Positions 1 through 10,159 of a stretch of DNA of 64,000 bases are shown piece by piece. The position numbers and the translations under genes are program-made. The number at the start of each line of letters is the position of its first letter. Positions within the stretch are counted from its first letter, which is position 1. Source of the DNA: Phocoena phocoena. Lineage: Eukaryota; Chordata; Mammalia; Artiodactyla; Phocoenidae. The notes beneath the pieces are model-generated. The model had not been told where the DNA came from. It saw nothing but the letters and a program-made list of their open reading frames with translations, and did not search any database. The stretch covers positions 71,285,464-71,349,463 of the forward strand of contig NC_089224.1 in assembly GCF_963924675.1 (NCBI RefSeq), given 5' to 3'.

Positions 1-75
1 TCCCGGACCGGGGCACGAACCCGTGTCCCCTGCATCGGCAGGTGGACTCTCAACCACTGCGCCACCAGGGAAGCC
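1..75 (-). mobile_element. CHR-type SINE, short subfamily, cut by window edge
   Basis: The reverse complement begins CTTCCCTGGTGGCGCAGTGG and continues through a GGTTCGTGCC B box, the tRNA-like head of the cetacean CHR SINE. Only the head lies in the window; the body and A-tail are off the left edge. Confidence 0.9.
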
Positions 76-1945
76 CTAAAAGGAGATTTTTAACAGCATA
101 CTCAGTAATTGCTAGGTCAGAGAAAAATCATAAGGATTACAGCAGAGACAGCTACTTTCCCTCAGTATCTGGGGTTATTTCCCTTCCTTTAAATACTTAC
201 TTAGCATCCAGAATAAAGACTATGTTTCCCAACTTCCCTGACACCCAGGTGCGGTTGTGTGACCACATTCTTGCTAAAGGATAAAGTGTGAAAGTGGTAA
301 CTACACCGTCTGGATCATGTCCTTAGAAGGAAACTGGCTGGAATGGAAATGTGAAGGTAAGAGCTAGCGATGGACCGGGAGATGGAGGCCATGTGTTGAG
401 GGGAAGAGCAGCAAGGAGTCTGGGCCCTGGACACTATAAACACCTTGCATTGCTTTTGTGATAACTGCTGTTTGAGTGGGAAGTAAACTCCTGTCTGGCT
501 TAAATCACTGTTATTGTGGGTCTTCAGTACAACATCTACATCATAACAAATACAAACTTAGTCCCTGGGAGTGGAGCTACAGGAACAGAATCTAGGTGAC
601 ATTTGCTTGGAAGGCGCACTACTCAGAATACAGACTCTGAGAATGCAGACAGGGCAGGCTGGAAATCTGGGGGCCTGCGCAAATCACTTGGTAAATCTGT
701 CTCCTCAGATACTTTGGCAGGTTTTTCACGTGCTGACACAGCCTTCCTTCTCAGTTCCTTTATTTTGAATGACTTCAAGGTGGCCACCAATAAGTTGAAG
801 CAGAGCAGGGCTGGCAGAGCACAGAGATCATTAATAAAAGTCCAGAACTGAAAAACTGCTAGCATTAGTGCCTTCCAACCGTGTTCACTCATGCACTCAA
901 AATATAATATAATATTTGTATAGCCCATAGGGGTATATCAGTGAAGCTACTCATAGCCAGTGGTGACCAGACTGCATGCTCTGATCATCCCAAGCAGAGC
1001 CCAAAGGGAACAATATCTTGGATGTGTTTGTAACCTATTTGTGGCTAAACAGTATGCCCAGTGCACTGCTTGAAGAGCTCTGTTTTACATAAGGTCTTTG
1101 GCTGTAGTAACTCCAACATGGAACTGACCAGAAGCAAGCAACCTAAGAAGCCTAAGGGAGTTTTGCCAAAGAACCCACAAGCCTAGCCTGAAAAATCTGT
1201 GCTTGTTGACTCCTTAAAGCAGTCCCAAGCCCCAAGTCTGGAGAAGCAGGAAATGCCTTGTAATACTGTCAGTCACCGAGGAGGCACACATTCTAATAGC
1301 CACTTCAGTGTGCCACAGGACAGGTAAGAGGTAGGGAAGCTCCTTCTTAATGGCAGAGCCACAGGACAAAGGACAAAGGAGTTCCTGCCAGACCTGAAAC
1401 AATAACTGCAACATGGGCTAAGCAAGAATCTTCCTCCATTGCCAGGGCAGTATATCTCCACATGCTCGGTAGCATTTAGATTTTCCTATAGAGGAATGAC
1501 TCCTGGGTGTGACTAAAGTTCCCTCTTCTCAGTGAGGAGTTTTTTATTGCCAATATTCTATTCATACTCCATGACCATGTAGGAGAGGGACGAGGGTGAG
1601 CATATTAATAGCCTTCATTGTAGGCGGCTGGGTCTTGCAGAGCCAGACCTGATGGAGTGAACAGGGCATCTCCCAGCAATTCTACACTTCTGGAGGGGAT
1701 TTCAGGGATGGATTGTTGTCCTTGGGGAGAAAAGGTTGTGTTATGTGTAGTGAGAGGTGTCCATTGGCATAGTTGGGTAGGCATAATAGTTATCTATCAT
1801 ATCACTCCAGGTTTGCTTCTGCTCAGACTGTTTTGGGAGAGAGAAATACTTCTACCTTGTTTAAGTCACAGACTTGTGGGGCCTTTACTATATCATAACT
1901 ACTGGCCTATATCGTAACTACTATAGGTACAGAATAGATTTGAAT
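76..1945. other. Old or unique sequence, no gene recognised
   Basis: Short open frames of 60-100 codons occur on both strands, but none shows family motifs, an exon-like boundary pair or biased codon use. The only element I suspect is an LTR-like 3' end near 290-565, listed separately. Confidence 0.5.
290..565 (+). mobile_element. Possible degraded LTR 3' end
   Basis: The stretch near 480-560 (AGTAAACTCCTGTCTGGCTT followed by ATCACTGTTATTGTGGG) resembles the polyadenylation-region end of mammalian ERV/MaLR LTRs. The 5' side is too diverged to place. The family name is uncertain. Confidence 0.3.
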
Positions 1946-1949
1946 AGCA

Positions 1950-2264
1950 TAACCAAAAGCAACAGGAAACATGCATAAGAATAGTCCTAGAAGCTATTTT
2001 TAGAATTGTACAAAACCGCAAGCGATTTAAATATCCATCAAGAGCAGAATGGGTAAATAAATTGTAGTTTGTCAGACAGTAGAATATAAAATAGTGGGGA
2101 AAAAACAGGAATAAACACGAATCAACTACGAACAAACATGATGTTTAGTAAAAGAAAACCACAGAAAAATGCGTGTGGAATTACTCCGTTCATGTAAGGT
2201 TTTAAATGAGACAAAATTAAAGGTGTACTATTTAGGTACACATTCCTATGTGGTATATCCATTG
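1950..2264 (+). mobile_element. Ancient L1M 3' end, left part, split by an LTR
   Basis: The segment AATATCCATCAAGAGCAGAA and what follows is a diverged version of the conserved end of L1 ORF2 and its 3'UTR. The match stops where an MLT2-type LTR begins and resumes after it at 2828, so one old L1 was interrupted. Confidence 0.55.
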
Positions 2265-2827
2265 TGGCGGCTGATTTTATGTGTCAAAATGACTGGGCCA
2301 CGAGGTGCCCAGATTTTTGGTCAAACATTATTCTGGCTGTTTCTGTGAGGACGTTGTTGGATGAGATTAACCTTTAAATCAAGAGACTGAGTAAAGCAGA
2401 TTTCTCTTCCCGCTGGATGTGGGTGGGCCTCATGCAGTCAGTTGAAGGCCTGACTAGAACAAAAAAGCTGACTGTCCCTCTAGTAAGAGGGAATTCTATC
2501 TGTTTGATGACCTTTGAACTGAGATACTTGCTTTTTTCCTGCCTTCAAACTCAAACTGAAACATTGGGTCTCAAGCCTGCTGGCTTTCAGACAGGAAAGC
2601 TCTCCTGGGTCTCAGGCCTTCAGCCTCGGACTCAGCTCTCCTGGGTCTCAGGCCTTCAGCCTTGGACTAGAACTCCACCAACGCTCTCCAGCTTGCCGAC
2701 TCATCCTGCGGATCTTGTGACTTGCCAGCATCCATAATCACATTAGCCAATTCCTTATAATAAATCGTTTTCCATATTTATATACATCCTATTGTTTCTG
2801 TTTCCCTAGAGAACCTTAATATATACA
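2265..2827 (+). mobile_element. MLT2-type solo LTR (ERVL class)
   Basis: The sequence follows the MLT2 LTR pattern: GTGTCAAAATGACTGGGCCA near the start, GTGGGTGGGCCTCATGCAGT, TTGAAGGCCTGA, an AATTCCTTATAATAAATC polyadenylation region, and an end resembling TTTCCCTAGAGAACCTTAAT. A 30-bp GCTCTCCTGGGTCTCAGGCC module occurs twice in tandem near 2598-2660. No internal retroviral sequence is present, so this is a solo LTR. It sits inside the L1M relic on both sides. Confidence 0.75.
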
Positions 2828-3065
2828 ATCCTTAAAAAAAAATAAAGCAAGAATGGTTAACAACAAATTCAAGGCAGTGGTCACATCTGTTAAGGACAGA
2901 GAGGAGGATTCATTCATTCAGGACACCCAGGGGACTGTAGTGTTCATGACGATGGTCTTTTGCTTCATCCTGGGTGGTGAACTTCAAGGATGTTCACCTT
3001 ATTATTAGCCTTTAAAATGTACTTTTATCATATATTCTTTTTGTACGTATGATATGTTTCACAGG
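2828..3065 (+). mobile_element. Ancient L1M 3' end, right part
   Basis: CATCCTGGGTGGTGAACTTC followed by an AT-rich end with ATTCTTTTTGTACGTATGAT is the usual pattern of an L1M 3'UTR. It continues the piece left of the MLT2-type LTR. Confidence 0.55.
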
Positions 3066-3110
3066 AAAAATGAAAAAAAATTTTTTTTCATTAAAAAAGT
3101 TGCCACTTTG

Positions 3111-3310
3111 GGGGCTTCCCTGGTGGCGCAGTGGTTGGGAGTCCGCCTGCCGATGCAGGGAACACGGGTTCGTGTCCCAGTCCGGGAAGCTCCCACATGC
3201 CGCGGAGCGGCTGGGCCCGTGAGCCATGGCCACTGGGTCTGCACGTCCGGAGCCTGTGCTCCGCCGCGGGAGAGGCCACAACAGTGAGAGGCCCGCGTAC
3301 CACAAAAAAA
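3111..3310 (+). mobile_element. CHR-type SINE, short subfamily, with target-site duplication
   Basis: This is a full short-type copy: tRNA-like head, B box GGTTCGTGTC, GC-rich body (GCCGCGGAGCGGCTGGGCCC) and A-tail. A 16-bp duplication, AAAAGTTGCCACTTTG at 3095-3110 and AAAAGTTGCAACTTTG at 3311-3326, differs at one base and marks a normal L1-mediated insertion. Confidence 0.95.
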
Positions 3311-3551
3311 AAAAGTTGCAACTTTGAAAGTGCTGTGAAAAGAGGTGAAAGCTTCCATGGGCGCCTAAAGAAGGGTGGTCAGGGGAGATGTCACTGATTT
3401 TTCCTGTCAGGCCTTATGTGTCTGTAACTAACATTCACAGTGTTTATTTATTGATCACATGAGGGACTTCCAAACAAATACTTCTGTTCTTTCTCAATAT
3501 GCAGTTGACAAAAGCAAGAAAAGGTCAGTCACTCCTTAAAAGTGACACTGG

Positions 3552-3865
3552 TGACTTCCCTGGTGGTCCAGTGGTTAAGAATCTGCCTTCCAGTGCAGGG
3601 GATGCGGGTTCAATCCCTGGTTGGGGAACTAAGATTCCATATGCCGCCGGGCAACTAAGCCCAGGCAATGCAACTACTGAGCCCATGCGCCTCAACTAGA
3701 GAGTCCACGGGCCACAAACTACAGAGCCTATGCCCTCTGGAGCCCATGCACCACAACTAGAGAAACGCACGCACCACAAGGAAGAGCCCACATGCTGCAA
3801 TGAAGATCCAGCGTGCCACAACTAAGACCTGACGCACCCAAAAATAAATAAATATTTTTTTTTAA
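3552..3865 (+). mobile_element. CHR-type SINE, long subfamily
   Basis: Head ACTTCCCTGGTGGTCCAGTG, B box GGTTCAATCC, then the body with repeated CACAACTAGAGA-like and GCCCATGC-like modules typical of the longer CHR type, ending in AAAATAAATAAATA. The duplication AAAAGTGACA flanks it at 3538-3547 and 3866-3875. Confidence 0.9.
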
Positions 3866-3875
3866 AAAAGTGACA

Positions 3876-4474
3876 AGGTCCAGCAGCTCCTGAAACTAGG
3901 TGGAGAACCACTTTCTGGCCAAGGCACACATTGAGGTCATATGACACACACACAGAGGCAGGCATTGGAAACACACCCCTCCCCTAATTTGTTTCCAAGC
4001 TTCTTTGGTTAATTTCACTAGGATTATCTCAGACAAGAAAACTCTTAGTCCCTGAAAAAGATAAATGGTCAGAAGAAAGCACACAGGAGATCACTGAATT
4101 GAGTGTCAAGGGAAGTAAATTCAGTACACTCAGTTTATTTTTTAAATGTACTCATGACTCATTCATGGAAGAGTTTAAAATCCCCAGATTGTTCATCATG
4201 CTGGTGTGGAATGTGGAGCTGGATGCTCCAGTTAGCTGGATGCAAAATTTTCGTGCAGCTAACGTGGGGGTCTGGAAACACCTGCCCTCTATAGTGGAAG
4301 TTGATAGAAAAAGTGTATTCAATGTGAAGAAATGTATTACTGACCAATCTATTTAAATGAAGAGCATGTTATTAAAACAATAAAGAAAACAAGAAAAAGA
4401 CAATTGTGTTTTATGTGACAATTGGAGATGGTCCTGTGTGTATGTATTCAGGGTTTTGAGAGTTGCTGACACAG
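3876..4474. other. No recognised feature
   Basis: Plain sequence. Two overlapping plus-strand frames near 4099-4356 have no recognisable motif and I do not call them genes. Confidence 0.45.
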
Positions 4475-4527
4475 CAAAAATAACATTATCATTTATTAAA
4501 TGCCTACTAGGCAGTTTAGACACAGTA

Positions 4528-5002
4528 TCTCTTCTTTTATTGAAGTATAGCTGATTTACAATGTTGTGTCCGTTTCTGGTGTACAGCAAAGTGATTCAGC
4601 TAGACATACATATATATATTCTTTTTCATCTTCTTTTCAACTGTAGTTTATTACAAGACATTGAATATAGTTCCCATGCTATGCAGTAGAACCTTGTTAT
4701 TTATCTATTTTATATGTAGTAGTGTGTATCTGTTAATTCCAAACTCCTAATTTATCCTTCCCTCCCCCTTTCCCCTTTGGTAACCATAAGTTCATTTTCT
4801 ATGTTTGTGAGTGTGTTTCAGTTTTGTAAATAAGTTCATTTGTATCATATTTTAGATTCCACACATATGATATTTGTCTTTCTCTGTCTGTCTTACATCA
4901 CTTAGTATGATAATCTCTAGGTCCGTTCATGTTGCTACAAATGGCATTATTTCATTACCTTTATGGCTAATATTCCATTATATATAAATACATATATATA
5001 TC

Positions 5003-5037
<35 letters not shown>

Positions 5038-5115
5038 CACATCTTCCTTATCCATTTATCTGTGGATGGACATTTAGGTTGCTTCCATGCCTTACCTCTT
5101 ATTTTTATGAGTATG
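4528..5115 (-). mobile_element. 5'-truncated L1: 3'UTR and end of ORF2
   Basis: The minus strand reads as the last part of L1 ORF2 and the L1 3'UTR. Seen on plus, it starts TTTTATTGAAGTATAGCTGA and ends in TATCTGTGGATGGACATTTA, the reverse complement of a conserved ORF2-end block. There is no open frame. A TA microsatellite has grown inside it at about 4976-5030. Confidence 0.85.
4976..5030. repeat. (TA)n microsatellite within an L1 tail
   Basis: A run of TA dinucleotides with a few interruptions lies at the L1 site that normally reads TATATATACAATGGAATATT on the element's sense strand. Confidence 0.85.
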
Positions 5116-5283
5116 CTGTGGTGAAAGCTTATTATCCCCACTTGACATAGGTAGGTTTAACATCTCTCCTAGATGTGAGAAACATCCTTGCCTTGAAGCA
5201 GAAAGTATAGAAAGAGCTGCCAGGTCTTGCCCACCTTGGGGTGGAGCGCTAAAGTGGTGGGATTCTGTCTTTACTAACCTGGG

Positions 5284-5613
5284 TTAGAAAGGTAACGCCT
5301 GTTTATTCCTAAGTAACTTATCCAGCATCTTCGTCAGCTTAAAGGGTTGGAACTCTCCCTTTTTCTTCCCTGCTCCTTGTCTACCTGCCCTCTCGTTGCC
5401 TTTCCCCCATATCCCTTCTTTCTGTGCTTGGTCCTCCTCTGTTGGATCCTGCTTCTCCTTTGGCTTGGGTCCTGATGCAGGCTCCTTGCTCTCATTTCCA
5501 TTTGTCATTACTTTGGACCATCCTTTACCTTCCAAATGGAGTTTTCTGGAAGCCCTTATATATGACCCTGGAAAAGATTGATCTAGTGCCAAGGTTTTTG
5601 CTCCTTCCTCTCA
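5284..5613 (-). CDS. Candidate charged coding fragment or pseudogene (unidentified)
   Basis: The minus strand is open for about 109 codons, from just after an in-frame TGA near 5620 to a TAA just downstream of codons for LPF. There is no convincing ATG at the 5' end, so it would be a terminal exon or a fragment of a retrocopy. The residues are strongly Lys/Glu/Gly/Gln-rich in the middle (for example SKEPASGPKPKEKQDPTEED). The end is more basic and hydrophobic (KLTKMLDKLLRNKQ). A possible splice acceptor ATCAATCTTTTCCAG lies upstream on the minus strand but its pyrimidine tract is weak. No repeat family explains the segment. I do not recognise the protein; it may be a chance frame in purine-rich DNA. 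Confidence 0.25.
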
Positions 5614-5619
5614 TCTCAT

Positions 5620-6184
5620 TTGACAGTAAGCAACTGAGAATAGGCGTAAAGATAAAGTCCAAACTCCTTAACATGGTCTGTGTGGCACAAAAGTTCATTT
5701 AGATGTCACCTTATTGTCTTATGTTAAGTCTCCTGTAGGAGACTCAAAGAATGAAAAGCTAAACATTCCTTCCATTTGTATTCTGGAAGGACAGCCAAGC
5801 ATCTGTCTTTTGGACTTCTTGCCCTAGTAATAGTGGAGATTAATAATTCCTTTGTTTTTCCAGAATATCACTAAAGATAGCTTTGAATGCCTTTGTTTAG
5901 AAGGCCTAAGAGAGTGTAGAAAAGGGTACTTTGAGAAGAAAAGGCATGTGACCCAATCCTAGAGGGAGAACCAATTCTTGGTTCCTGTGAAACTGGAAAT
6001 ACAGGTGAGTTGTGGGTTTCATGAGCGGCAGGCACCAGGACTCTGCTTATATTTACGCCATAGTGGGTGGCAGGACCTCAGATACACATATGTTCTGGGA
6101 TGCTAGCCCCTGAGCCCTGCATTTTGGAATCCATGGAAAACGTGGTTGTCTCTGCAGTGCTCATAATGGATGGAGAGATGCTGC
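5620..6184. other. No recognised feature
   Basis: No element or gene signal. A 72-codon plus-strand frame begins at 6067 and runs into the repeat copy at 6185, without recognisable motifs. Confidence 0.45.
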
Positions 6185-6310
6185 TGGCTTTCAGATGGAG
6201 GGAAGCCCCAGGCCAGAGAGTATTGGAAGCAGCAGCTAGGATAGAGGAAACATCAGAGGTCCTCATCAACTTTTCTGGAATATGAATACTTCATAATTCA
6301 TAGAGGAAAT
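6185..6310 (+). repeat. Diverged dispersed repeat, copy 1 (partner near 12638)
   Basis: This shares an ordered series of blocks with 12638-12765: TTCAGATGGA, GCAGCAGCTAGGATA, CATCAGAG, ATCAA, TTTTTCTGGAATATGAATA versus TTTTTCTAGGATGTGAATA, then TTCATAATT versus TTCACAATT. The order and spacing argue for common origin. I do not recognise the family. Confidence 0.55.
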
Positions 6311-8095
6311 GATCACAAAAATGTGACTGAGAATAGCTATCCCTCAATCCTTAGCAGAAATAGATAGGCATTTGCTAAAATTAGATATATATATATATAA
6401 CATCTCCAGAGTCTGGTGCAAATTTACTTCTTCCAGCTTTGCTTTACCCCTTTACCAAATTGTATTTTGCCTTACTCTACTTCCGTTAACATTTTTCAAT
6501 TTTTAAAGTACACCATAAGTTTCTTTGCATCCAAAACCTTTGTGTTTGTCATTATATCTGCTTGAAATACTTCTATGTCCTGTCTTCCCACCCCCAAGAC
6601 ACACATACACACACACATACTTAGGTGAACAGAAATTTGGAATGGGATCATGTGACCCTGGGGTTGATGGTAAGTCTGCCTATTTTGATTCACTTGTGTA
6701 ACTGACTAGGGATTTGTGCTTGTTTAATTTGGTCACTGCTAAATACAGAATTGGAAACTTACACAGAAAAATGAAATTTGTGTGTAGCCCTGATTTAGAA
6801 AGGAGCAAAAGTGCTAGCAGAAGTTAAATGAATCCTGCATAGAAATATGTTTCCAATCAAAGCTGAGAAATACTGGGAACCAAAAGGCTGTCTCTTGCCT
6901 TTTATTATAAATCTGATGCACTAGCAAAGGCCTTGAATTGTTGAGCTCGTTACAAATCCGTAAAATAGTCCTCTCTAAGGAGCTATTTCAACCTTTTTTT
7001 ATATAACACTCATTATAAATTAATTCTCTCTGACAACTAACTAGGGAAATATTTTAATCTGGATAGACAAAAATCATGCTCTTCTAAGAAGCCACCATAA
7101 GGTCTATGTTCTCTTACTAAAGACAATGCTATTAAGGTTCAGGAGTGATTTGCAAAGTAATGTTGTTTTGATGTGTCTAATACACAATATAGTTGCTGAG
7201 TTTATCTACTAAATTAGTCCCTCTTGGTACACATTACGCTGGGAGCAGTCTTGAGGGATGATAGTGAAATTGAACCTTGTTTCATGTTTTGATTACCTGT
7301 ATTATTATTACTTTCTCCCTTGAAAGACTTAAAAAAACAATTAAAATTTTCTTGGGAATAGAATGAGAGCAAATATTATTCTGCTGTGCAGACATAACAA
7401 CTGTACAAAGAACACAAATGTTTCAAAGAAACCAGAGACAACTCTGCCTGCAGGAGGTTCGTCTTCTTGTCAGAAGCCTCTAGATTAGGTTTGCTACGTT
7501 GAAATCAAATAATACATATTTCAGTCCAGGGGATATTGAAAGTAGAATTATATTTCTGTGTTCAATGCATAAAACATCAGCAAATAATTCAGTGGTTGCA
7601 GAACAGTTGTTTCTTTGGGTAGGGATTTTGCCAGCCTGTTTTGTAGCTTTGCAGTTCTCTCGAGCAAAGTGATAATGGTGATGAATGTCTGTTTTGAATT
7701 AACTCCTGTTACAGTGAAGTGCCAGTTGATCCGAGCTCTTTCAGTCATGACAATTCAAACGTATCTCATTCTTTTTATAAAAATCTGAGCAGTACCTTCT
7801 TGAAAAGCAAAAACTGACAAGAAGTAAACCTCCCTGGAGATAAAGGATGGATAGGAATCGTTGAATGGATTTTTGAAATGTCATTGTCAGATTGCACTGG
7901 ACACTCTGCAATCACTCAGTTGCATAGTTGCTCCCCAGCCTCTCCTCTGTATTCTCAACACCAATTCCTTCCAAGCCTGAGTCTTTGGAATTTATGCAAA
8001 AAGGAACGACATGGATTTTTATATCTTCCTAAATCCATTTATGAAATAGCTGTGACCATTGTAAATAGAATGTGAATATTACACTTTTGTGACAG
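6311..8095. other. Unique or anciently decayed sequence, no gene recognised
   Basis: It holds a short (TA)n at about 6386-6400 and a CA-rich patch at about 6600-6625. No exon-like boundary pairs or family motifs were seen. Confidence 0.45.
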
Positions 8096-8099
8096 TACA

Positions 8100-8240
8100 T
8101 TGAATCATAAAATGTTTGAGTTAGAAGAGGCCTGAAAAATCATCTTAACTTTACTGTAAGGAAATTCTGGCCATAGGAGGTGGCATAACTTGCCAGTTAG
8201 TTGGTAGAAAAGCCTGAATAGGAACTTTGCACAATATGCG
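8100..8240 (-). mobile_element. Probable MIR/L3-like relic
   Basis: GAATCATAAAATGTTTGAGT followed by AGAGGCCTGAAAAATCATCT and a later GGCATAACTTGCCAGTTAG resembles the conserved core of ancient CR1-derived or MIR-type repeats. It is strongly diverged and the family is uncertain. Confidence 0.4.
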
Positions 8241-8369
8241 GTATGGAATAGGTGTTCAATCAGTTTTAGCTTAATTTAATTGAATTGGAATATACTCTAG
8301 CTCAGAGTGCAACAAAGATGACTTATCACTCTACAGACGCTTAAGATGACTCATAAAGCCATCTCTGTT

Positions 8370-8625
8370 GAGAAGAAGAGCTAACATTTCTTGAATTTAT
8401 ACTATGTGCCAAGCTTTATGCTAAGTGTTTTATATACATATTATTTCTACTGTTCAATCAGGTATATCTTTTATCTTTCTTTTTTCTTCACACAAAGAAC
8501 CCAAGGATCAGGAAGGTTAAATAACTCGGCCAGTTACCAAGCTAGTGAATAAAAGAACGAGGATTCCAATTTAGGACAATCTGACTCAAAAGCTTGTTTT
8601 TGTTAACCACTATGCTGTAACCACG
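8370..8625 (-). mobile_element. MIR-type SINE relic
   Basis: On the plus strand it shows CTATGTGCCAAGCTTTATGC, an AACCCAAGGATCAGGAAGGT block and TTGTTAACCACTATGCTGT, in the order expected for a reverse-oriented MIR. Confidence 0.65.
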
Positions 8626-8877
8626 TATTTTTACTGGCCAAGTTAAAGAATTGAAGTGTCCACAGAATGGCTCCAAGTAATGCCTGTTGATATTAAGAGA
8701 GTTGACTGAAAAATGCAAAGACAATAGTCTAATTTGACTTCCAATTCTGGTAACTTGGCAAACTAAGCCAATTGAGAAACTCTCATGTAACAACTACTTG
8801 GAGAGCTGGATGAATTATTTTTAATATGATATCCTTGAGGCGCTTAACAGGAAATCACATAACACATGAATGCTCAC

Positions 8878-8900
8878 GCACACACACACACACACACACA
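8878..8900. repeat. (CA)n microsatellite
   Basis: About eleven uninterrupted CA units. Confidence 0.9.
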
Positions 8901-8904
8901 GGAA

Positions 8905-10152
8905 AAATATAGCTACGAGCAAAGATGAAGGATTCATATTTGGAAAACAAACTTTGTTGAAGTTTAATTCTCAGTCAAAACTGAAAAATGTGTTTGAAGA
9001 AGATCCACGTGTGTCAGAGTTATCAGACACAATAAACAGCAGGATTTATAGTCCCCAAAACTTGGATAGATAGAACCCATTGGAAAAGAACAAGACACTG
9101 TGAAAAAAACAACAAGCATATGTGAAGAAAAGAAAAATCAAACTTGAATTTGCAAAAATGAAAAACATGACAATTTAAATTAAAACCTCAATCTAAAGGC
9201 TAATTAGCAGATCGGACCTGGTGGCAGAGAGAACTGGTACAATTGAGAGATCTGAGCAGTTTTCCAGACAGTAGCTCAGAGATCTGAAAAAATGGAACAA
9301 ATGAAAGGGATTCTAAGCACCATGGAGGGTGTGGTGAGAAGGTTCAACATTATCTAATAGGAGTTCAGAAGGAAAGAAAAGAAAATACTTGTTGGCAAGG
9401 TTCAATATGATATTCAATATTCGATGATCGACTACATTTCTAGAACAGGCAAAAGACATGTATTTTCAGGTGGAATGCATACACAGCCCAAGGAGTTTAA
9501 AAAATATAAGTCCACACTCTTTGAAGGGATTTTTTTGGCCAAAGTCTCGACAGCCTCTCTCTTCTATGCCAATATTCAAATCAATTATAGGATTATTTTT
9601 TGTAAGGCAATAAATAAAAAACTCAGAAATCCAAGAAAAAGTCTTTAGTCAAATGGCTTTTCAACAAGTCTGTTTATCCTCTACTCAAAATAACAAATAA
9701 CTAATCATCAGGTATTACTCTCATTGTTTCCAAATATTACTTTTATGATTTCATAGCCTTCTATGGTTGGGACCTGTATCATTTAATTGTTTCCTACATT
9801 CACCCTTGTAGAACTGCCATCTTAGGAGTGACAGACCAAAAGAAGTTTGTCCTTGGTAAAGCTTTGTGGACACAATCCAGCTAGTGCTTTTCCCAGCAAG
9901 GCCACATATATCCAAGAAAAACTAACATATTCAAAAACAGTTACAGGTTGTATAACCCCTAAGTGAGTCAGGTGTAGATGGGAGGGAGGAATACTCAAAC
10001 CAGTAGAAAACAGGAAAGAAACCTAAGAAAAAACATTATTCAAAGAAATTACAAAGTAATATGGAAGAAATAAATCCAAATATACCATTAATCACAATAA
10101 ATGCCAATGGGCTAAACTTACCAATTCAAAGACAAAGAGTCTCAGCTTGCTT
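8905..10152 (+). mobile_element. Ancient L1/HAL1-like element, left part
   Basis: The region from about 8940 to 9420 carries ORF1-like blocks (AAAAATGTGTTTGAAGAAGA, GAGAGATCTGAGCAGTTTTC, AAAAATGGAACAAATGAAAG). At 10088-10143 the sequence CACAATAAATGCCAATGGGC is the start of an L1 ORF2 endonuclease region. The match breaks at L1 A and resumes at 12514. The centre (about 9430-9990) is poorly conserved and may contain other sequence. Confidence 0.5.
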
Positions 10153-10159
10153 TTTTAAA

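Larger units (their letters stand above)
4475..5165 (-). mobile_element. MIR relic split by an L1 tail
   Basis: At 4483-4527, ATTTATTAAATGCCTACTAG reads as the reverse complement of a MIR 3' region. The expected continuation (TTATTATCCCCACTTGACAT) appears at about 5129, after the intervening L1 tail. The split is inferred from continuity of the MIR pattern. The copy is badly diverged. Confidence 0.4.

Noticed and set aside
3111..3190. tRNA gene suggested by the A and B boxes
   Set aside because: The boxes belong to the SINE head. The tRNA fold and 3' acceptor half are not preserved and the element continues as SINE body.
3131..3397. Frames of 60-100 codons overlapping CHR SINEs (also near 14402, 20342, 23271, 34380, 56342)
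   Set aside because: The GC-rich SINE body is open in several frames on both strands in every copy, so these are not genes.
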